Source: Limnobaculum parvum (GTDB taxonomy: Bacteria > Pseudomonadota > Gammaproteobacteria > Enterobacterales > Enterobacteriaceae). From it: a stretch of 64,000 bases of DNA. The stretch lies in assembly GCF_003096015.2 (NCBI RefSeq), contig NZ_CP029185.2, forward strand, positions 2,638,001 to 2,702,000, given 5' to 3'. Below are positions 9,801 through 17,293 of the stretch, piece after piece. The translations under genes and the position numbers were made by a program. Each line of letters starts with the position of its first letter. Position 1 is the stretch's first letter. Below the pieces are notes generated by a model. The model saw only the letters and a list, made by a program, of their open reading frames with translations, had not been told where the DNA came from and did not search any database.

Positions 9801-11736
9801 TAACATTAATACCCGTCAGATTGATGGTGCCTGCATTATCAAATACGGCAGACGTATTGCCATTGGTGGTGTACATACCCACATTTGATGAAGGTGCTGC
9901 GTTATAATGGCCGCGTACCTCAATCGTGCCGCTATTGACGGTGGAGTTGGTATAGGAGTTAGCGGAGTAAATACCATACCCCTTCTGGACCTTATCCCCA
10001 ATAATAATAGTGCCTTTATTATTGACGTTCGCACCAGCACCGAGCACTTGAATCGCGTAGCTTCCGTTGCCTAAACTGACGTCCGCACCCCCACGACCGA
10101 GCGGGTCACCCGTTGTTATGGTAGAGGCAGCGCGGCCAATATACATCAAACCATCAGTATCATTGGTAAAGGAACCCGCACCACGAACACGGACTGCGGC
10201 CGCAGCATTATTCGGTGCGGCCGTTGTTCCAACATTCACTGCACCATGGTTAACCGCGTCTCCCGACATCACGTCAAGCCAATAAGCCGTATCGCTAGGC
10301 CGAATATTAACCGTACCATTGTTAACATGGGTTGAACCTGCATCAGTGAGGAGATCAGGTATATAGGTGCGCGAATTATAGACACCATTATTAATGAAGT
10401 GTCCTCCACTTGAGACTGACACACCGCCAGTAAAGCCACTTCCTGTTTCTAAGGTACCGTCATTGATGATGGTTCCGCCGTTTCGCGCCGCCACAATGAA
10501 TGCCGGTACAGAGTTAATCGAGTTTGTCGATGTCATCGACATCGATCCGGTCGCAGTAATATGCCCCGTTGCATTCACACCATCGGCCAACATGCCAATC
10601 TGGGTTCCGGTAGGAACAAGAAGCGGGTCAGTCCCATTAACTGGTGACGTTTGTGGGTTAACGGTATAGGTGGCGTTGGTATTGCTGTAGGCCAGAGCGA
10701 TAGCACTATTATAATTCCCTTGTGCTGCTGTACCCGTTCCTAACTTGCCTGCCTTCAACTGCTGGACTAACCAAGTATTATAAGCCTGAAAACTGGCAAG
10801 ATCCGTAACACTCTGCGCTTGCGGGCCATCCGTGGTTGTCACGTTAAAAGAGCCAGAATAGCTCGTCCATAATTGATCCACGGTATAAGGCTGTAGCTGA
10901 GCCGTCGTAACGGCCGTGGCGGCAGCTGCGAAAATGATGGTGTTGACCGAGTTCCAGTTAGCGGTACCGTCAGTAACCTGAACGTAAACGGTATCTTTAA
11001 CCGTATTGTTACCAACATTACCGTTGGCATTCATATTGAAAACGCCACCGCCAGCTACATTGGCGATTTGCGAAGAAACAAATGGCCCACCGCCAGCAGA
11101 AGACGGACCATAAACATAAAATGAAGTGGTGGTAGCCCTTTCCAAAAAATTTGAATTAACATAAGTGTTAACACTGATGTTACTTTGCGTCACCGGGTCG
11201 AAAACAAGAACCGCGTTGTTCTGCGCGTTCAAATAAAGGCTCATCTTGCCATTGGGATCAACACTGCCAGTCACATATCCGGCATTGTAGCCGAGAGTTA
11301 CGTTAGAAGCCGCCACGTTAGCCCCGGTTGACCCAGTCCAATCCATTGTCCCGTTCAAATTGACGGTATCAGAGCCGACGGCAATAGACTTAGCACTGTT
11401 ATTGGCGTTGCCAGGCGTATAAGAGCTTGCGGTTATATCTGTTGCATTCGCAGGAGAAGCAAGAAACGCGAACGTACCCGCTACAAACAGACCCTGTAGT
11501 TTCTGTTTTACTCCGTAAGACTTACCCTTACCTTTAATGACGTCAGAAACAGCGACCCAACTGGAAGTTTGATCGTTCCAGATCAATCGATATGCTTGAT
11601 CACTGATAGATGATGTTGACTCTCCGCCAGTCGATGTCTTCGATGCCGCACTTTTGGTTTTTCCTCGACCTAACTCAGAAGTAACAACCCACAGCCCTAA
11701 CGTATTGTTCCAAATAATACGATATATCTTATTCAT
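3829..11736 (-). CDS. Giant autotransporter adhesin with doubled ESPR signal, 2635 aa
   Basis: Very large type Va autotransporter. The N-terminus has an extended signal peptide region (MNKIYRIIWN...VVTSELGRGK, 1-28), then a second ESPR-like unit (AYRLIWND...VAVSDVIKGKGKS, about 48-73), and only then the hydrophobic core ending SPANA (about 79-98). The passenger (about 99-2280) holds dozens of N-S/N-G-x-I-x-beta-helix rungs and autotransporter-associated repeats, including a duplicated module of about 220 residues. A Pro/Val/Thr linker (about 2282-2325) precedes the barrel, which ends F-K-Y-K-F. GGGAG sits 7 bases before the ATG. Probably an adhesin or biofilm factor; the target cannot be read from the sequence. 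Confidence 0.92.
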   Translation of the reverse strand: MNKIYRIIWNNTLGLWVVTSELGRGKTKSAASKTSTGGESTSSISDQAYRLIWNDQTSSWVAVSDVIKGKGKSYGVKQKLQGLFVAGTFAFLASPANATDITASSYTPGNANNSAKSIAVGSDTVNLNGTMDWTGSTGANVAASNVTLGYNAGYVTGSVDPNGKMSLYLNAQNNAVLVFDPVTQSNISVNTYVNSNFLERATTTSFYVYGPSSAGGGPFVSSQIANVAGGGVFNMNANGNVGNNTVKDTVYVQVTDGTANWNSVNTIIFAAAATAVTTAQLQPYTVDQLWTSYSGSFNVTTTDGPQAQSVTDLASFQAYNTWLVQQLKAGKLGTGTAAQGNYNSAIALAYSNTNATYTVNPQTSPVNGTDPLLVPTGTQIGMLADGVNATGHITATGSMSMTSTNSINSVPAFIVAARNGGTIINDGTLETGSGFTGGVSVSSGGHFINNGVYNSRTYIPDLLTDAGSTHVNNGTVNIRPSDTAYWLDVMSGDAVNHGAVNVGTTAAPNNAAAAVRVRGAGSFTNDTDGLMYIGRAASTITTGDPLGRGGADVSLGNGSYAIQVLGAGANVNNKGTIIIGDKVQKGYGIYSANSYTNSTVNSGTIEVRGHYNAAPSSNVGMYTTNGNTSAVFDNAGTINLTGINVIGLQTKSNGKAQSSGTINVISGMDEVSLLRNYGIWSEGNGAQVNLSGTVNLSGDGAIGVHARSLGNVTTSGNGNVVFSGGTKQIGYFAYGTGATINNTSTGTQDVSTEGSTLFRMEDGADFTGGAGASSILTASGKDSTAVLVTGRTGTDVSAFNSGGMTINTSGENAVAVLVEGGAQGKIASTATINLTGAGSVAGVVDGQKHALDGSATGTPIAGTLSNGTLAAGAAGFGTGTLLVAQANLNSTLDKVTGYIAKNGASFSNSGNIVFTGKETTGIQVLEGSTGGNSGSITVQDGSVGLSASSSGAATTLNNTGSLVLKGGTNADRTTGISATGSAVTVNMSAGTIDMQGQGAVGVSATAGAKVNLTGTSAVTFAAEPTGITDQIAFLVSGAGSTINTNTSGTGLVASGKNSTLIRLENGATQSGVLNMGATGTGSRGIWATGAGTSVTALSGSTFNVGGDNAMAVLVQGGAEGNLKAGTTVNLTGTNTIVGTVDGNEYAIDGVTVLNTNTGSKLNSDATLNSTTAGATGFITQNQGILTNNGTINFQGANSQAVKVLDGTFINTANISANGTAVYVEGAKATVQNNGGAILATDGKAAVELGTGANLNLVGSGVNTVEGQGTAHAVLVDSGATGLTVSGAHLIVNAAGASGNGIENAGNIAGIQLNDTTIDVMNGKGVRTSASLDTTNSGTINVAGSGTGLAFEDAAGAAMGNNVDLSGSSALNINVTGANGTGISVKHTGNGEVKNAANVTVAAGGGSAVALSGVSTFENAGKLNTASTANVVDLGATKSVTNSGEINAASATGAALTFDAQDSTLSNTGKIIGVVDLGAGANTATNAAGASITGNIISATGNNTVTNSGTIVGDIALGSGTNNVTLNAGSTVVNVSGTTGVNNVTVKGDAAFTALEGGIGGGADTVTFDGATHTLSATSDIDHFENMKLINGSTINTADLIKMTDTAGGAGSISIDGTSTLAIAAPADYTLNHALSGNGKIDVTSGTQFDFGAAAGNQFAGRVNMNSAEFALSGLNTTALTKATLSVMGNNTTTVGNGIQNIGGLSIDGGTMNFGVTIPNSVTSDSFIAVAGTLDASGIGKIQVTKGSFDNATVPVVNKTLGLLDQQNETLVQLVSAQTAIGGAGALQLIDENGAAISNGSVSAISQNGVHAADGTYDYRLTTSGDKGNGLYVAYGLTQLDLLTSGTDKLVINTADSTEKTLSAKVIGSGDLGIVAGNGADALTISNVTNSYTGETDLQTGTLTLGTDNALGQTSKLTLADSTTANVNGKTQTVGELATAQTSQLNLDNGNLTVTHGGQVDGSLAGAGQLTLTGDTLSLTQNNSGFTGTTDINAGATARVTQPQGLGQGVINNEGTLNLDGAAGTLLNSLKGTQGDVLLTQDADITLGGNNTDYAGTFTTTSGTTLTSTASEQLGSSTVHNDGTFVLDTAEQWAMNNTVDGSGTVVKRGTGTVLLDGNNVSAGLTTIENGVLQVGGTPGTASQAILTSNVNITEQGTLGGYGQVVGNVDNSGNLTMGRALTGGAPSEFTINGNYTGNNGTVTFNTDLGDDNSATDKLIIKGDTAGQSQVVVMSARGEGAQTVEGIKLIDVGGSSNGEFTLKGRAVAGAYEYFLNKGGVSTPNDGDWYLRSVLPAPVNPDTPVNPETPDTPVAPVTPVTPTPTNSVVRPEAGSYMANMAAANKMFNLRLEDREGRAENSSMWLRQQGDRNKFRDNSGQIKTATNTYVVQGGGEVAQTQFTDTDRLGVGLMLGYGKSDSQSRNHRSGYNSRGQVDGYSGGVYATWYQDAKTLDGLYVDSWVQYSMLNASVHGDQLSSESYDMNGLSASVESGYRIPVYQGENGNVFVTPQAQITWNGIKADDHKEANGTRVSSDGNNNVQTRLGVKLSRDGVSDMDKGSDKLFTVYTEANWLHNTEQAGATMDGVAIKQAGSANIGELKVGAEGQLNKHVNLWTNVAQQLGNDGYSDTAVTVGFKYKF

Positions 11737-12420
11737 TAATAACTCCCAAAAATGATAGTACGATCCTTGTATTCAAACTATATCGTTATTTAATGAATTA
11801 ACGACCTTCGCCTGAAAGCTTAATCAATTATGTTCACCACAGGCACACCCTAGAGACAGCGGCAGGCCTTAGGTTAAAAAGATAAGATTGTCACATTGAT
11901 GCGCTACACAACGCCCTTAACTAGGGGGATTCTCTAAGAGAATTATGACTAGCCGTGTTTTTAAAAGCGCGGCTTACCTCTATTCGCGCGAGATTGTAAT
12001 CCAGTTTTTATTTGCCAATTATCCAAAAAGCGAAATAACGTAAAAAGTTACAAAATAGTTTCAATTGGAAATATTTTATAAATTTATACGTGTTTTAATT
12101 AATAATCATAAGATCATGAATGAAAATGAAATTGCATTCATAAACATGGTGTGAAAACTTTATTTTAGTAAAAAAAACTAATTAATATCGCGTGTAATTA
12201 TTTTTTAACAAATGAAAAAAATAATATAATAAAGTAGAGTTTTTATTTCTTATAAAAATAATAAAATTCGTATTTATTTTTTTATATCTATTTTTTCAAT
12301 TAAATACATATAGTTATGATTTTTAAATGCGTAATTAAACCTGTTAACTTTTAAACCAACCCTTCAATACAATGTGTATTTATCAAATGGCCGTAGTCCT
12401 ATTGCCTAAATTTAAAGCAT
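11737..12420. other. AT-rich upstream region of the giant autotransporter
   Basis: About 680 bases without a gene. The part next to the ATG is a possible 5' leader with a small hairpin (ATTCTC/GAGAAT, 11929-11943). From 12030 to 12400 the sequence is extremely A/T rich, as is common for H-NS-silenced adhesin promoters. I could not pick a specific promoter. Confidence 0.45.
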
Positions 12421-12451
12421 AAAAAGGATTGTCCCCTCCACAATCCTTTTT
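12421..12451. terminator. Bidirectional terminator
   Basis: AAAAAGGATTGT pairs perfectly with ACAATCCTTTTT around CCCCTCC. It stands 18 bases after the stop of the 55-aa ORF at 12470 and works on either strand by sequence. Confidence 0.85.
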
Positions 12452-12469
12452 AACTGACCACTATTACCG

Positions 12470-12637
12470 TTACTCTCCCAACACTTTATACAACGCCCTC
12501 AACCGCTCTTGCAGTACAAACATTAACGCTTCACGAGTGGCTAGGTTTTCGGTATTCAACGCGGCATTGATCACGGCTAAACACTGAACCGCAATCTCTT
12601 CAGGGGTTAAAGATTCTTGTTGGATAAGTTCGTTCAT
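12470..12637 (-). CDS. Small conserved-looking ORF, 55 aa
   Basis: Begins MNELIQQESLTPEEIAVQCL and ends RALYKVLGE. GGAG lies 8 bases before the ATG and a strong terminator follows. The sequence is predicted helical, with two amphipathic helices, no membrane segment and no cysteine pair. Upstream is a GC-rich leader open in all three leftward frames, one of which ends in a TGA overlapping this ATG, so translational coupling is possible. The arrangement resembles the leader plus small ORF of ash/icd-like phage and satellite loci as I remember them, but I do not recognise the protein itself. Function unknown. Confidence 0.6.
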   Translation of the reverse strand: MNELIQQESLTPEEIAVQCLAVINAALNTENLATREALMFVLQERLRALYKVLGE

Positions 12638-12640
12638 GGG

Positions 12641-12781
12641 CTAACTCCAAAGGTAGTTAATATCTCCCACCTCCAAAGCTGCAAATCTCTCGGGGTGGTG
12701 GCTTTGATCGGGTTTGCAGACCGCCCCTTGGAAACGGCACATCCAAAGATGTCCCAGCCAAAGCCACCATAGAACAAACAT
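12641..12781 (-). other. ash/icd-like leader, three overlapping open frames
   Basis: GC-rich block in an AT-rich setting. Leftward, one frame gives a 46-codon ORF starting MFVLWWLWLG (12641-12781). A second starts MVALAGTSLDVPFPRGG and ends ICSFGGGRY. A third reads through ANPIKATTPRDLQLW and stops at a TGA overlapping the ATG of the 55-aa ORF. MVALAG... followed by EIC-x-GGG is what I remember of phage Ash/Icd-like proteins. The block can also fold: GGTGGCTTTG/CAAAGCCACC and ACATC/GATGT. It may be a remnant ash-like gene or a structured leader; I cannot tell which frame, if any, is used. Confidence 0.35.
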
Positions 12782-13043
12782 TATGACATGTTTTCAGGGT
12801 GCGCAAAGACCATGACTATAAAAATACTTTATGTATCAATATGTCATTCTCAAGGAGCTTAGCGGGCTGCAAATCCCGACATCCCAACTCAGGATGCCCC
12901 GCCACTATACCAACCCTAAAACCACCAGCAATCGACCAGTTCAGATTCGTGCCAACAATGCGAAGCATCTCGAAAAACTATGCAGTGTGCGGCTAAAAAA
13001 CGTTAACTATTGCTTGTCTGTATTCCAAATAATTCTAGCTAGC

Positions 13044-13592
13044 TTATACCGGACGATCTAGCTTCGCCGCCGCATCCTCTAACAGCTTATCCAGACTGGA
13101 ATACAACAGTTTAGACTTCACCTCTTTACTTTCAGTTTCGAGCTTTGAGCCGACCTTTTTATCCATCGTATAGATAGTCACTTTTCCTTCCTGATGGTCG
13201 TAAATCAGCAAGCCATCGACACCATAGCCATCCTGATCTGCGAATTTGCTCAATACACTTTGCATTTTCCGTTTGGCAGTATCGTCCCCTTTCACTGCTT
13301 TACGCAGTTCCTCAACGGATAAGCCCACTGGCACAGAGTAGAGATAGAGCATATCAACAGAGCCGCTTCCGCTACTATCTTTGCAGAGAAAACAGTACTC
13401 TCTTTTTCCATCCGGCAGTGACTCCATTTTTCTCAAGTCAACCAGCAGCTTTTGACCATCCTGATAGGGCTCTTCCGAGATATCCAGAAACACTAATCGG
13501 AAAGGTCCCGGATCTCCGGCATGAGCCGAAAAGGTACAGCCCAGCGCTAAGGCAAAAAATAACCCATAAATAAACTGCTTTATTCTTTCCAT
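13044..13592 (-). CDS. Exported protein of unknown function, 182 aa
   Basis: The first 25 residues form a clear Sec signal peptide (MERIKQFIYGLFFALALG, cut after AHA). The mature part is mixed alpha/beta, with a Cys pair in CFLCKD and a Lys/Glu-rich end. I chose the ATG at 13592 because AAGGA lies 7 bases upstream; a GTG one codon earlier has poor spacing. No catalytic motif is visible and I do not recognise the family. It stands alone between the 55-aa ORF and ddh. A periplasmic location is inferred. Confidence 0.75.
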   Translation of the reverse strand: MERIKQFIYGLFFALALGCTFSAHAGDPGPFRLVFLDISEEPYQDGQKLLVDLRKMESLPDGKREYCFLCKDSSGSGSVDMLYLYSVPVGLSVEELRKAVKGDDTAKRKMQSVLSKFADQDGYGVDGLLIYDHQEGKVTIYTMDKKVGSKLETESKEVKSKLLYSSLDKLLEDAAAKLDRPV

Positions 13593-13890
13593 CACATTGT
13601 CCTTAATAAAAATTGGTCATTCACTATATTCGTTTCCGACAAAACAGGAAATTACACTTTATTATCACCAGCAACACAGTCGATTTTGCGCCAACATGTA
13701 ACACAAAGCATCGAGATAAAGAAAAACGCCCGTTGCTGTTGGTGGATTGGGTGCAAGTATTTTTGTGTGGAGAAGGGCTAAAAACTTTGCCCAATATGGA
13801 GAATATATTATCTTTTACCAATTGATTATGTTGGAAAAATATCGACTCTGCCGTTCTAACCCGGTTTGTCGCCCATACATCATAGTAATA
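13593..13890. other. Intergenic, no supported gene
   Basis: Open frames on both strands here are short, lack ribosome binding sites and have no protein-like composition. I see nothing functional apart from the terminator that follows. Confidence 0.5.
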
Positions 13891-13929
13891 ACAAAACCCG
13901 CGCACCAATAGGTTAACGCGGGTTTTGTT
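13890..13929. terminator. Strong bidirectional terminator after ddh
   Basis: ACAAAACCCGCG (13891-13902) pairs perfectly with CGCGGGTTTTGT (13917-13928). It lies 26 bases past the ddh stop. Confidence 0.9.
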
Positions 13930-13954
13930 ATTAAACGGCTAAACTTGAGTCGAA

Positions 13955-14854
13955 TTACACTAGGCGCTCAATCAGTTTATCCGTTTCTCCCTGTAGGAAG
14001 TGAATAGGCGCCACTTCAATCACCGTGTAGGCACCGCTGTTTAGTTTGGTGGTCGCTCGAGCGGCAGAGACTAAAAACTGTGAAGTTAACGCCGGGTTGT
14101 TAATACGCATGGAGTATTCAAACAGTTGGTTTTGAGTTTCGCCAGACACGCCTTTATGGGTTAAATGCACGCCGTGCCCCATATCTCTTAGGTTGTCGAC
14201 GCAATCGACCTGCTTCACGTGAGTCTCGTCCGAGGCGAAATAGTCATCAGCCTTCAGCGTTTTTTCTACTGTAGCAAAATCAGCACCCTGCTCCAGTTCA
14301 ACATACACCAGACGGCGGTGCACGCCGGTTCCCATCGGTACCGTCACGGATAGCGCTTCTTTAACGCCCGGAATCGCTCTGGCCGCCACCGAGTGCCCCA
14401 TGCTCATACCCGGCCCAAAGTTGGTATAAGTGATCCCTTTTGGCGCCATCGCCAGCATAAGGGTGCGTACAATAGAGTCAGAACCCGGATCCCAACCGGC
14501 AGCCACAATAGACACCGCGTTATTGGCTTTGGCGATAGGGGCCAGCGTATTTTTTAAATCAACAATCTGAGAGTGAACGTCAAAGCTGTCTACGGTATTA
14601 ATACCCTTTGCCAGAATTTTCTGGGCCACTTCTTTAATCGCTCGGGTTGGTGAGCAGAGAATGGCTACATCAACATTGTGTAACTTATCAATGTCATCCA
14701 CCACTTGATAAGCCGCTAGCTCTGCCAATGGTTCACCCGCGCTACGACGTACTATACCTGCAATTTCAAAATCATCTGCCGCGTTCAGGGCTTCAATCGC
14801 ATACTTACCAATATTTCCATAGCCGACAATGGCCGCTCTAATTTTTTTAGTCAT
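13955..14854 (-). CDS. ddh: meso-Diaminopimelate D-dehydrogenase
   Basis: NADPH-dependent enzyme that reversibly and directly aminates tetrahydrodipicolinate to meso-DAP, a one-step bypass in lysine and peptidoglycan synthesis. The N-terminal Rossmann motif is GYGNIGKYA (about 11-19). Family segments include SFDVHSQI, AAGWDPGSDS and FGPGMSMGHS, the last two around the dinucleotide and substrate sites. The 299-residue length fits the shorter bacterial form. AGGGA precedes the ATG by 6 bases. The gene is divergent from the MATE exporter and has its own terminator. Most enterics use only the succinylase route, so its presence is a useful marker of the lineage or of gain by transfer. Confidence 0.93.
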   Translation of the reverse strand: MTKKIRAAIVGYGNIGKYAIEALNAADDFEIAGIVRRSAGEPLAELAAYQVVDDIDKLHNVDVAILCSPTRAIKEVAQKILAKGINTVDSFDVHSQIVDLKNTLAPIAKANNAVSIVAAGWDPGSDSIVRTLMLAMAPKGITYTNFGPGMSMGHSVAARAIPGVKEALSVTVPMGTGVHRRLVYVELEQGADFATVEKTLKADDYFASDETHVKQVDCVDNLRDMGHGVHLTHKGVSGETQNQLFEYSMRINNPALTSQFLVSAARATTKLNSGAYTVIEVAPIHFLQGETDKLIERLV

Positions 14855-15175
14855 GGTTATCCCTGTCTCAGTGATTGTTTTAATCTTGTCTTTCTCATTC
14901 TTCCACTAACCAAAATGATTAACAAAAGAAAAACCGCTTCTGACTTTAACTAATGCTATCAAATATTTCAAAGCAGAAATAATACTCTGGTTTTAATCAA
15001 TCAAAATTAACACCTCCCCGTCACGATTCAGGGAGCGATTTAGTTTAAAAAATTATCACTCAGTTAGAGACTATTGGTTGAACAATGCTACAATACGACG
15101 TGTTGTTTTCCCTTCTCACCTGAGTTGAACGTCCGTTTTAACGTTTATCTGATAAAAAAGTATTAGGATTTTTTA
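14855..15175. other. Divergent promoter region, ddh / MATE
   Basis: 320 bases between divergent genes, A/T rich. A TACAAT about 85 bases before the MATE ATG could be a -10 element, but its -35 is poor. Nothing else is recognised. Confidence 0.4.
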
Positions 15176-16504
15176 ATGCATCACCATGATGTTACAGAGC
15201 GCTCATTATTTTCTCTGAGCTGGCCAATATTCATCGATCTGTTTTTACACTTTTCGACGCTGCTGATTAATACCTATATGGTCAGTCAGGTATCCACCGC
15301 CTATCTTGCTGCGATGGGGCCGGGTAATCTGGTTTTCGATATGTGTATTACCATATTCAGCTTTATCAGCGTTGGATGTAGCGTTGTTATTGCTCAGTAT
15401 CTGGGTGCTCGCCATATGGATATGGCAAAGAAAGCCATTCATATCTCCATTGCGTTTAACTTTGTACTTGGCCTGTTCTGCGCGGCGGCCATCATCTTCT
15501 TTGGCTATAAAGCTTTGAATATCATGAATATGCCTGAACATCTGATGACAGATGGTTTCAACTATTTGCATATTCTGGGTATTTGTCTGATCCCTGAAGC
15601 GGTTTCCTTGATTCTGGCAGCCTGTTTGCGGGTTTATGGCAAATCTAAAGCGGCCATGTACGTGACGCTGATTGTGAATATTATTACCATCCTCGGTAAT
15701 ATTCTGGCGCTGTATGTTTTCGATGCGGGTCTGATAGGCGTAGCGTGGTCGACGGTATTTGGTCGCGTTATCTGTATTATTCTGCTCGCCTGTTTGTTGA
15801 ATTACGGTTTACGCATTCGCTTTGAGATAAAACTCTTTTTTCATTGGTCTAAAGAGCTACTGGGAAAAATTCTGCGCATAGGCTTACCGGCCGCCGGTGA
15901 GAACATGGTGTGGATCCTGCAATATATGACTGCCAACGCCTTCATCGGCCTGATGGGTGAAACCTCTCTGGCGGCACAAACCCTCTATTTCCAGATAGCG
16001 CTCTTTGTCATGCTGTTTGGTATTTCCATCAGTATCGGTAATGAGATCTTTGTTGGTCATCTGGTGGGGGCTAAACGCTTCGAGGATGCCTATCGCCAGA
16101 CTTTCCGCAGCTTGAAGCTGGGCGTGGGCGTGACCATTCTGGTGGTGATTGGCTTTTGGCTAGCGGACGTGCACATTTTGCACTTCTTATCGAAGGATGA
16201 CGGCATTAACAAGCTGCTAATGCCGCTATTTTTACTGTCGGTATTCCTTGAGCCGGGCCGAACCTTCAATATCGTGATGGTCAACGCGCTGAGGGCATCC
16301 GGCGATGCCACTTTCCCTCTGTGTACCGCCATCTTCTTTATGTGGTGTGTCTCAATACCCGTGGGCTATTTCCTCGGTATAACCATGGAAATGGGTCTTG
16401 TTGGGATCTGGATCGGCTTTATGTGCGACGAATGGCTGCGTGGCCTAGCTAACACCTGGCGCTGGAAATCAAGAAAATGGCAGGAAAAACGACTAAATAT
16501 TTAG
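15176..16504 (+). CDS. MATE family multidrug/metabolite exporter, 442 aa
   Basis: Inner-membrane cation-coupled antiporter of the MATE fold. About twelve hydrophobic segments form two six-helix halves. The second half starts near residue 235 with the family pattern IGLPAAGENM and repeats the first-half features (SLSWPIFIDLF, VAWSTVFGR, GEMS-like GETSLAAQT). The length is normal. The N-terminus has several His residues (MHHHD). The gene is monocistronic. The closest named enteric relatives would be YeeO-type transporters, but the substrate cannot be read from the sequence. Confidence 0.88.
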   Translation: MHHHDVTERSLFSLSWPIFIDLFLHFSTLLINTYMVSQVSTAYLAAMGPGNLVFDMCITIFSFISVGCSVVIAQYLGARHMDMAKKAIHISIAFNFVLGLFCAAAIIFFGYKALNIMNMPEHLMTDGFNYLHILGICLIPEAVSLILAACLRVYGKSKAAMYVTLIVNIITILGNILALYVFDAGLIGVAWSTVFGRVICIILLACLLNYGLRIRFEIKLFFHWSKELLGKILRIGLPAAGENMVWILQYMTANAFIGLMGETSLAAQTLYFQIALFVMLFGISISIGNEIFVGHLVGAKRFEDAYRQTFRSLKLGVGVTILVVIGFWLADVHILHFLSKDDGINKLLMPLFLLSVFLEPGRTFNIVMVNALRASGDATFPLCTAIFFMWCVSIPVGYFLGITMEMGLVGIWIGFMCDEWLRGLANTWRWKSRKWQEKRLNI

Positions 16505-16520
16505 TCTGTTGTTTTTAAAA

Positions 16521-16553
16521 CAGGCTTACTCTGCTTTATTCAGAGTAAGCCTG
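16521..16553. terminator. Perfect 13-bp hairpin after the MATE gene
   Basis: CAGGCTTACTCTG pairs with CAGAGTAAGCCTG around a 7-base loop, 16 bases after the stop. There is no U run on the + strand, and only a T-rich stretch on the - strand, so it is termination-like but not textbook. Confidence 0.6.
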
Positions 16554-16804
16554 ATACTCCGGTTACACCAATGAAGTATTTCATTATTTTCTCAAGAATC
16601 CTGGCCGTTCGCCTGCATCACTTTCCTTCCTAACGCCTAATCGCCACCGCCTCCATTTTCTTTAATATTCGGCAAATATTGCCGATCTTTCCTCAGTTTT
16701 GCGTATTACAAGCGTAAAAAAATCGTAAAACCGATTTAGCGCTATTGAACAATTTCCCTTAAATGCAATGATTAAAATATGTTCACTCGCTCAGGAATAT
16801 CAAT

Positions 16805-17140
16805 ATGCTTAAGAAGACACTGTTCATTCTATTATTAGCGGTATCGTTCTGCGTATCTGCAGGGCCGAGGGATTATCGAGACTATCGCGGTTATAAGAGT
16901 TATCCAAAGCATTATAATTACAACCAACATAATCAATATCGTGATCGCGCCCACCATAACTATAGAAGCTATAGAAACTACAGTAATCAACGCGATAACC
17001 ATCGCTATAATCGTGATGCTAGCTTTCAGTATCGTTATCATCTGAACAACTATCGTCCGGTATATAAAGGAGATTATCGATCGGCTAACCGATACCGCGC
17101 ATACGACTATCGCGGTGGGCGTCCATCACATCTTCGTTAG
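16805..17140 (+). CDS. Tyr/Arg-rich secreted small protein, 111 aa
   Basis: A signal peptide (MLKKTLFILLLAVSFCVSA, 1-19) is followed by a low-complexity mature chain. Of about 92 residues, roughly a fifth are Tyr and a fifth Arg, with many Asn, His, Asp and Gln in RxYR/DYR-type repeats. There is no Cys in the mature part. AGGA lies 7 bases before the ATG and a terminator follows. Such chains are very basic and likely disordered; RNA, polysaccharide or envelope binding are possible, none shown. Similar short YR-rich exported proteins are annotated only as hypothetical in enterics, to my knowledge. Confidence 0.7.
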   Translation: MLKKTLFILLLAVSFCVSAGPRDYRDYRGYKSYPKHYNYNQHNQYRDRAHHNYRSYRNYSNQRDNHRYNRDASFQYRYHLNNYRPVYKGDYRSANRYRAYDYRGGRPSHLR

Positions 17141-17152
17141 TTCTATCCTATG

Positions 17153-17184
17153 CAAAGAGTCTGAATACCATTTCAGGCTCTTTG
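17153..17184 (+). terminator. Terminator after the Tyr/Arg-rich gene
   Basis: AAAGAGTCTGAA pairs with TTCAGGCTCTTT (one G-U) around 6 bases, 13 bases beyond the stop. Confidence 0.7.
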
Positions 17185-17293
17185 TTCACCAGCCTACTTC
17201 ACAATTCCGATATTATTGTCCCTTGGTGATAGATTTCCGTTATTCTTTTGCCATAATTTTATGACTGACCGCATAAACAGACAGGATTGTATT

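Noticed and set aside
3829..11736. Repeats as a CRISPR array
   Set aside because: The repeats are degenerate, variably spaced and in frame within a coding sequence; no cas genes are in the window.
12799..13061. Two rightward ORFs (65 and 76 codons) upstream of the 55-aa gene
   Set aside because: Overlap each other in different frames, no ribosome site, and they cover the ash/icd-like fragment on the other strand.
13613..13908. Short ORFs on both strands between the exported protein and ddh
   Set aside because: No ribosome sites, odd composition, and one runs through a terminator.
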